Shown piece after piece: positions 57,905-64,000 of a stretch of DNA of 64,000 nt (position 1 is its first letter; the number at the start of each line of letters is the position of its first letter). Under the pieces are notes generated by a model, which did no database searches, was not told the DNA's origin, and saw only the letters and a program-made list of their open reading frames with translations. Origin of the DNA: Anthoceros angustus (taxonomy: Eukaryota > Streptophyta > Anthocerotopsida > Anthocerotales > Anthocerotaceae). Made by a program: the position numbers and the translations under genes. The DNA lies in assembly GCA_010909165.1 (NCBI GenBank), contig MU008158.1:3001478-3065477 (forward strand), read 5' to 3'.

Positions 57905-58606
57905 ATGGCAACCGGACCCGTTGTGGAACCATCAAATTGGTGTGTGCACAGGGATTCTACCAGGAGCTCCTGCTCACCTCATCTTAGAGAGTCAACTCCT
58001 GCAAACAAAGCCTCTATGTGCAGCAGTGTAAGGAGCCTAGCACTTCCACTTCCGAGAAAATGTGTGGGCGTGGACTTGTTTTCCAGCGATGCTCGTTGCC
58101 AGGAGCAGGAGCACTTGTGGCAACAATCATTTTTGGACCCTACCTTGCGGTGGGTTAGCAGACGAGATAAGAAGAGCTCCCGTTCGCCAGACATCCGGGG
58201 TAAGGGGTCCGGCGAGGTGCTGTGGTTAGACAAGTTCAAGCCAGCTTGGGTTCACGAGCAGCTCGTTTCCTTGGATATGCAGATGGGTCATGGTGCCTCT
58301 CCTTCCAAGTCGAGCTCTCCGGAAAATTCTGAAGCTGGGAGGCCTGCAGCATGGGAAATGGGCTCCCGCTGTAGCAGTGTAAGGAGCCCAGCACAACCAC
58401 TTGTGAGAAAATGTGTGGGTTGGGACGGCTTTTCCAACGATGGTCGTGGCCAGGAGCAGGAGCACTTGTGGCAACAATTGTTTCTGGACCCGACCATGTG
58501 GTGGGATAACAGACGAGATGAGAAACTACACATGCTAAACTTGGGAAACCTGGGAAACCTGATGAGGCCATACAACTGCACCATGGGATGCGTAGGTCAG
58601 GAGTGA
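57905..58606 (+). pseudogene. OSB-like fragment with a duplicated PDF motif
   Basis: A 233-residue open frame containing two direct protein repeats, residues about 39-90 and 156-207 (DNA period 351 bp). Each reads CSSVRS, RKCVG, EQEHLWQQ, FLDPT and RRD. The first continues into SRSPDIRGKGSGEVLWLD, then FKPAWVHEQL. This is the C-terminal PDF motif of OSB proteins (organellar single-stranded DNA-binding proteins of plants), here SPDI instead of SPDF. The second breaks off after WWDNRRDEK and runs into unrelated residues. No OB-fold domain is seen, so this is a piece, not a full OSB gene. A PPR relic follows within 20 bases in another frame. Confidence 0.5.
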
Positions 58607-60310
58607 AGGCGAATGGTCACGTCTTTGTAGCTGCCCTTCAAGCTTGTGCATTTGCCACCGACTTGGAATCTGGTAGAAAAGTGCTCTGTGATGTGTTGCA
58701 CAGTGGCATTCCTACCAACTTGTTCGCGTGGTGGACATGTATGCAAAGTGTGGTGAACTGAAAGATGCCCGCCAGGTTTTTGACAGCATGGCCACAAAGA
58801 ATGTGGTGACATGGAATACCCTGATATGTGGGTTTGCACAGCAAGGACTCGGCCAGGAGGCGCTTGTTCTGTATGGACAAATGGAGCAAGAGGGCCTCAT
58901 TTTGGCTGACCATGTTACTTTTGCTTGCCTTCTGAAGGCCTGTGGAAGCACTGGTGCCTTACAGAAGGGCAAGCAGCTGCACTCACAGATTGTCAAAGAG
59001 GACTGCTGGATGACATACTGGTGGGCACCTGCCTGGTGGACATGTATGCAAAATGTGGTGAACTGAAAGATGCACGCCGGGTTTTTGACAGCATGGCCTC
59101 AAAGAATGTGGTAACATGGACGGCACTGATTGCTGGGTATGCACAGCAAGGGCTCGGCCACGAGGCGCTTGTTGTGTATGGACAAATGGAGGACGAGGGC
59201 CTGATTGTAGCTAACCATGTTACTTTTGCTTGCCTTCTGAAGGCCTGTGGAAGCACTGGTGCCTTACAGAAGGGCAGGCAGCTGCACTCACAGATTGTGG
59301 AAAGAGGACTGCTGGATAACGTAGTGTTGGGCAACTGCCTGGTGGACATGTATGCAAAATGTGGTGAACTGGAAGATGCACGCCAGGTTTTTGACAGCTT
59401 GGCCACAAAGGATGTGGTGACATGGAATGCCCTGATATCTGGGTATGGTACTTGTGATGATGGTCACAGAGCACTAGCTTGTTTTGAGGAGATGTTAGTT
59501 GCCAGTATTCAGCCTGATGGTGCTACTTTTACTTGCCTTCTAGTAGCATGCAGTCATGAGGACTGGTCCACGAGGGTCGCAAGCACTTTGATTCCATGGC
59601 TGAACAGCATGGCATCAAACCTACTATTGAGCATTACACCTGCATGATTGATCTTCTCGGGCGTGCAGGCCATTTAGATGAGGCTGAGAACATGCTCTTA
59701 TCATGCGAGGGCCAAAGTGTTGTTGTGGGATTGACGGCTTTGTTGAATGCCTGCAAAAGTCACGGGGATGTAGAGAGGGCGATCTGGTGTTTTGAAAGCA
59801 TTGTTTGGCTGGACCCTCAGCGGGCATCTGCGTATGTGCCCATGGCCAATGCCTACGCAGATGCAGGTAGGTGGACCGATGTAGACAGGATTGAAACACA
59901 GAGAAGGGTAGCAGGAGCTAACAAGAAAACCTGCAGCGGCGACTATTGAGGTGACTAAGCAGGTTCATAGATTTTTGGCGGGAGAAAGGAGAGAGGATAT
60001 TGCGCTGAAGGTCGACAGCACGAATGCACGTCTGAAGCAGGAAGGAGGGCATGTACCGCACACAAATTTGGTGTTGAAGCCACTGTGTGAGAATCAAAAG
60101 GAAGATGTGCTTCGTGGGCATGCTGAGAAGCTAGGTCTGGCATTAGGTCTCTTGAACACTCCGGGTGGGACACCTCTGGTGGTAACGAAGAATCTACGTA
60201 TGTGCAGTGATTGCCACAGCTCCACGGAGATCATGTGAGTGAAGGCTTGAACAGAGAAACTTACCGTGTGCATCGATTCTGAAATGGTTGTTGCAGCTGC
60301 AAGGCTCGAC
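58597..60310 (+). pseudogene. PPR-DYW protein (organelle RNA-editing type), decayed
   Basis: PLS-type pentatricopeptide repeats run along the plus strand: LVDMYAKCGELKDARRVFDS, VVTWTALIAGYAQQGLGHEA, VTFACLLKACGSTGALQKG, three rounds in all, nearly identical in DNA (58,728-59,060 and 59,030-59,360). An E-type region (HYTCMIDLLGRAGHLDEAEN) and DYW deaminase blocks follow: HAEKLGLALGLLNTPGGTP with the H-x-E site and CSDCH zinc ligands. Such proteins edit C to U in organelle transcripts. The frame breaks near 58,722 (before VVDMYAKC), near 58,993 (GTCAAAGAGG where the sister repeat has GTGGAAAGAGG) and near 59,560. TGA at 60,236 cuts the deaminase, and the final DYW region is degraded to NGCCSCKA. 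Confidence 0.85.
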
Positions 60311-60439
60311 CCTGAGAAATACGACCCTGAGGAAAAGGACACGGTCCATCCCTGGGCAAACTGAGACAGGACATGGATTGGCTATCACTGAGCCACCTGG
60401 CACCACAAGAGGATCAGAATCCAATCATCTCTCTCTTGC

Positions 60440-61865
60440 TTCTCTCCCCCGGGTTTGTTTTGATTTATTTTGTTTTCAAAAATCTATCTTTTATTATGAA
60501 ATAAAACAATCTTATACTATACCTCGTTGATTTGGTATTAATTAATTAAAATTAATAAAAGTTGAAAATTCATAAATTATTATACTAAAAATGCGAGACT
60601 TGCACGATTCTCACCTAGACCTCGTCAATTCACTCCACAAGAGACTTGCACGATTCTCAGCGCTCTCAACCTCACAACACAGCACTAGGCTCCAAGTAGC
60701 CCGCCGTCCACTGACGACTCGCATGCCACAACAATTATTGCAAGAATACAACAATGGAATATTGCAAGAACACAACAATGGAATATGGCTATCTCAATTG
60801 GGTACTACCCTTGATTTTATGACAAGCTCACTAGCTAGCTCTCCACAGCTCTCTCAACACAAGGCTTGCAGCGCACACTTGCCTGCTCTCTCAAAGAATG
60901 AATCCCACTTGTTCCTCAAAGCCCTTGCTCTAGCCCTTATATATCCCGCAGCCTGACCTCAACTAGGTAGTTGTTAAATCTAGGGATTCTTACAGACCAC
61001 TGATCACTAAGAGTCCTCTCTAGGCAGCTCTTCATTTGTGGTTGTAGCAATTCCTCTAACAAGAGATTGCATGAAGCATGCAACACATGCATTTCTTAAT
61101 AGGGCAGCTACTAACTTAGCTTTTTATCTCTTTAAACTTTTCACCTTTCTACCTTATTTCACCAGTGCTGTTACTCAATGTGTAAAAATTTACAAGTTTA
61201 AGATGCCGAGAATAAGGAAACTAGGGTTTGTGTGGAAAAATTAGAGCCTGTTTAGAAGAGGTCTATATATATCTATTAATTCTACATAAATACCTATGTA
61301 TTCTGATGAATATTAAAATTTGATAAAACTATTTTTCATAAATATTAAAATTTTAAAAAATACAAATATTTATGTTGAACTGTATTTTTTTCAAAAAAAA
61401 ATATTATTTCTGCATTACCCTGTTGAAACACCCCGCGGGATACGGTACTACATCTTTGGAGCTGCACTACCTATAATATCTACCTATTATAATTTAAAAT
61501 TTATAGGTTGAATTTTGTTATTGTTATTTTTAATTTTTTTAGAGGTTGAATTACTTGAAATCATAGTCCTCTATAGGTATTTAAGATGAGGGAAACACCT
61601 TGTTTGACATTCATCTTAATTTATTTAGTCTCATGTAATACTATAATTTACTCAAGTAGGCTTAGTTATTACATAGACACTAACCAATTTTCGTATTTTA
61701 GTGAGAAGAATTGACAAGAATTTATATCGGACTGAAATGAATCTTCCTCTCATGTTAGAACATGGATGAATTATATTTTGTAAACAAAAAGTTGATGGAT
61801 AAAGCTTGGTGTGTGAGTGAAATGAGATTGTATTAATTTTTTTTGCAACCAGACAGCCTTGCAAA
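60440..61865. other. A+T-rich intergenic region
   Basis: Base composition changes sharply after about 60,440. A plus-strand frame at 60,591-60,956 contains a tandem word (TTGCAAGAAcACAACAATGG twice), looks like repeat sequence and is not called as a gene. Long A/T runs near 61,300-61,560 hold nothing further. The end of the region is presumably the promoter and 5' UTR of the membrane protein gene that follows. Confidence 0.5.
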
Positions 61866-63917
61866 ATGGACACGTTAGAGAATGAACAGGCACAAAACTA
61901 TGTATCTAATACTAAAATTGAGTCTACCTCAAACTTAAAACAAGAACATCTTGTTGATATGGGAGCAATGGAAGCTAATAAGGAAGATGTTGAGTCTTAT
62001 GGTAATAGATTGAGCTTAACTTTTATATTTCTTTGAATTGATAATCTAGATATTAGAGTTTTAGTTAAACATGCAGGTGCATCAATCCCAACAATAATAG
62101 TTGAAAACGAGGAGAAAGTTGTGATTCAACCAAATTCAGTGATGAACAAAAAGAAGACCATGTTCAAAGAAACGAAATCAAGTTCTTCAAAAGTTGGTCT
62201 TCCCAAGAAAAGAAATGAAAAATCAAGATCAAATTCAAAAATTTCTCAATCTCCTCCTAGTAGACTTTCAGCTGAAAAGACAAATATGATGCCCAAAATG
62301 TCTACAATTTCTTCAAGATTTTCAGCCCTGGTTAATGTTTACCCAAAGAGTAGGAAAAAATCATTGTTTGACACTATGCAAGGATTCACTAAACATATTG
62401 TAGAAACATCAGGATTAGCTCATAGGAGATCTCGAATGAGTTTGGACTCAACGCAACAACTAAAGTTTTCATTGGTTCCATTTAAGTCAGATGCATTAGA
62501 TCCTGCAAACCGCAAGATTTTGCTTCTTGCAGCACATGTAAAACCAAGAAAGATTGCAGGAGATCCATACTCAACACGTGAGATTGTCGCAGATCTACTT
62601 GGGGCATTCGGTGCTATGTTCACCTGGTCGATTTCTTTTACAATAGCTATGAGTATCATTATTTTCACCAAAACAACAAAAGACGTAAATAGATGTGAAT
62701 ATGTGAACATAGATAACAATGCCACGTGGATGAAATCCAAAGCTTTTCGAGATTGTCTGTTGTATATTGATCACCAAACAATGTCTAACATAGACAATTA
62801 TAAATATTTGGGTTATTATAGTGGAAGATCCGTGATGGAAGTACCAATTTATTTTATAATTTTACTTTTTATGTATGGTAGAAATGCCTTGAGTCGTAGG
62901 GAATGGTTAGTTCTCCCTAGTATTATCATCTTGCAACTCACTTTTATTGTTCTCATAAATGTTATTGGTAAGAGACCCACTTCATCAATTGGAGGGATCC
63001 TAGCTGTGCAGCTACCTTTGCAATTTATTGCTATGTTCTCTATATTGAAGATGTGTCAAATAAGTCATGTAAATCATCTATATTATCCATTTTGGTTACT
63101 TTGGATACAAAGTATACTACAAGTCCTTATGATCCCTCTCTATGAAGCTTTACTTCCGCTAAGTTTCACCCATGCTAGCACCAACCTTCAAAAGGCCGTA
63201 ATTCGTCTATTTATCCATCCATTCATATGGGCCATTCATGAAACAGGAGTCCGCATAGCTGTTCAGGCATTATTTCATCAACACTCATTTTCAGTTCATA
63301 GTGCCATCTTAATGATGCGCCCACGATTTTTTAATGCTTTCATTGGTAGATTTCTTTTGTCATCTCTTTCAAGCATAGGAGACATTATAGTCATTAACAT
63401 CATGTTAATGCTATTGGATATTGGAGCTCGATTGACAACAAAGGACAAAGATGATTGGTTGTATCACTTATTCACTAGTAAACACCATACGAAAAGAATT
63501 CAAGATAGTCAAATAAGTCGAGACTTACGTGCTACTTTTCAATTTGTCGACATGTTTACAGAGGTGGTAGGTGTAGTAACCGTATCGATGATTTATATCT
63601 CTGGGAATATTTCATATACATCTGGAGTTGGTGCTGATCTTTGGACAGTTGCAACAAATATGATGGTTCAGTTAAGCACTTTACTGTTAGGAGAGTTGAT
63701 TGGCATGGGATTTGAAAATAAATTTTCTTGTATTCAACATCGTAGAGTTTGGATAAGCCAACATCCTTTATTTTTACTTTTGATATTTTATATTGTGTAC
63801 ACCGAGCTCGAAAGACTCTCGACAGTTATTCTAGGTTTATTTTGCCTTGAAAGTTTTGACAATATCACTACCTTACAATATTGTGATGAAGCACATATTC
63901 CAACATATGCATTTTAG
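61866..63917 (+). CDS. Multi-pass membrane protein of unknown family, 658 residues
   Basis: Two exons, 61866-62001 and 62077-63917, join in phase 1 at TATG/GTAATA and AACATGCAG/GTGC; total 658 residues, stop TAG. Residues 1-170 are a polar, Lys/Ser-rich cytosolic-type tail (KKRNEKSRSNSKISQ). About nine or ten hydrophobic segments follow: TWSISFTIAMSIIIF, YFIILLFMYG, LVLPSIIILQLTFIVLI, QLPLQFIAMFSILKM, WLLWIQSILQVLMIPLY, SIGDIIVINIMLMLLDIG, VVGVVTVSMIYI, MMVQLSTLLLGELIGM and FLLLIFYIVYTELERL. A loop after the first has NNAT (N-glycosylation type) and two Cys. Codons end mainly in A or T, unlike the genes to the left. I do not recognise the family: transporter, channel or receptor cannot be told apart. 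Confidence 0.75.
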
Positions 63918-64000
63918 TGCATCTAGATATGCAATGAATCTTTAAGTTCACATACAAGCAAACTCTGATATTTTATTTAGAGGTGGTTTGGAACCAAAAA

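Noticed and set aside
1-64000. CRISPR arrays, bacterial operons or prophage
   Set aside because: Tandem repeats present are plant-type minisatellites without spacers; genes have spliceosomal introns and plant families throughout.

Overview
This window is nuclear DNA of a land plant. The genes are plant-type: a UPL5-like HECT ligase, an ACOS5-type acyl-CoA synthetase, COG5, a sphingosine-1-phosphate lyase, an F-box protein, a PP2-A10-like protein, an OSB-type PDF motif and a PPR-DYW relic. Introns are spliceosomal GT-AG and mostly short (64-243 bp). The near-identical PPR repeats and compact introns fit a seed-free plant (lycophyte, fern or hornwort) better than a flowering plant, but the species cannot be named from the sequence alone.

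Layout. Positions 1-31 kb are transposon-derived. 1-4.3 kb holds a minus-strand Ty3/gypsy element cut by the window edge (reverse transcriptase, protease, gag, tRNA-Asp-type primer site, LTR). 4.3-11 kb is GC-rich repeat-like DNA with no gene I can support. 11.1-13.8 kb is a broken transposon-type gene with a GHTHxxIDQxFS motif. 14,724-21,756 is bounded by CACTA-type terminal inverted repeats and contains a second, diverged copy of the 3' part of that gene plus a GC-rich minisatellite. 22.3-31.0 kb is a Ty1/copia element with both LTRs and two internal tandem duplications.

Positions 33.5-60.3 kb are gene-rich. In order: UPL5-like (+), ACOS5-like (-, convergent with UPL5), F-box (+), a CT-rich minisatellite and hairpin, COG5 (-) and S1P lyase DPL1 (+) as a divergent pair, a VASt-like tail-anchored protein (-), a PP2-A10-like membrane protein (+), an OSB-like fragment with a duplicated PDF motif (+), and a decayed PPR-DYW gene (+). 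Positions 60.4-64.0 kb turn strongly A+T-rich and carry a 658-residue multi-pass membrane protein of unknown family.

The genes do not form one pathway; this is ordinary plant gene order. The most striking signal is compositional. The transposon half is strongly depleted in CAG/CTG while CG stays abundant. Duplicated transposon segments differ from each other largely at CAG/CTG sites, by loss of the middle base or change to CGG. That is the CHG methylation context, and it suggests either an unusual mutational process or systematic miscalling of methylated cytosines in the source sequence. Much of the apparent transposon decay may therefore not be real. All exon coordinates, counts and family names here come from reading by eye; no search was run.
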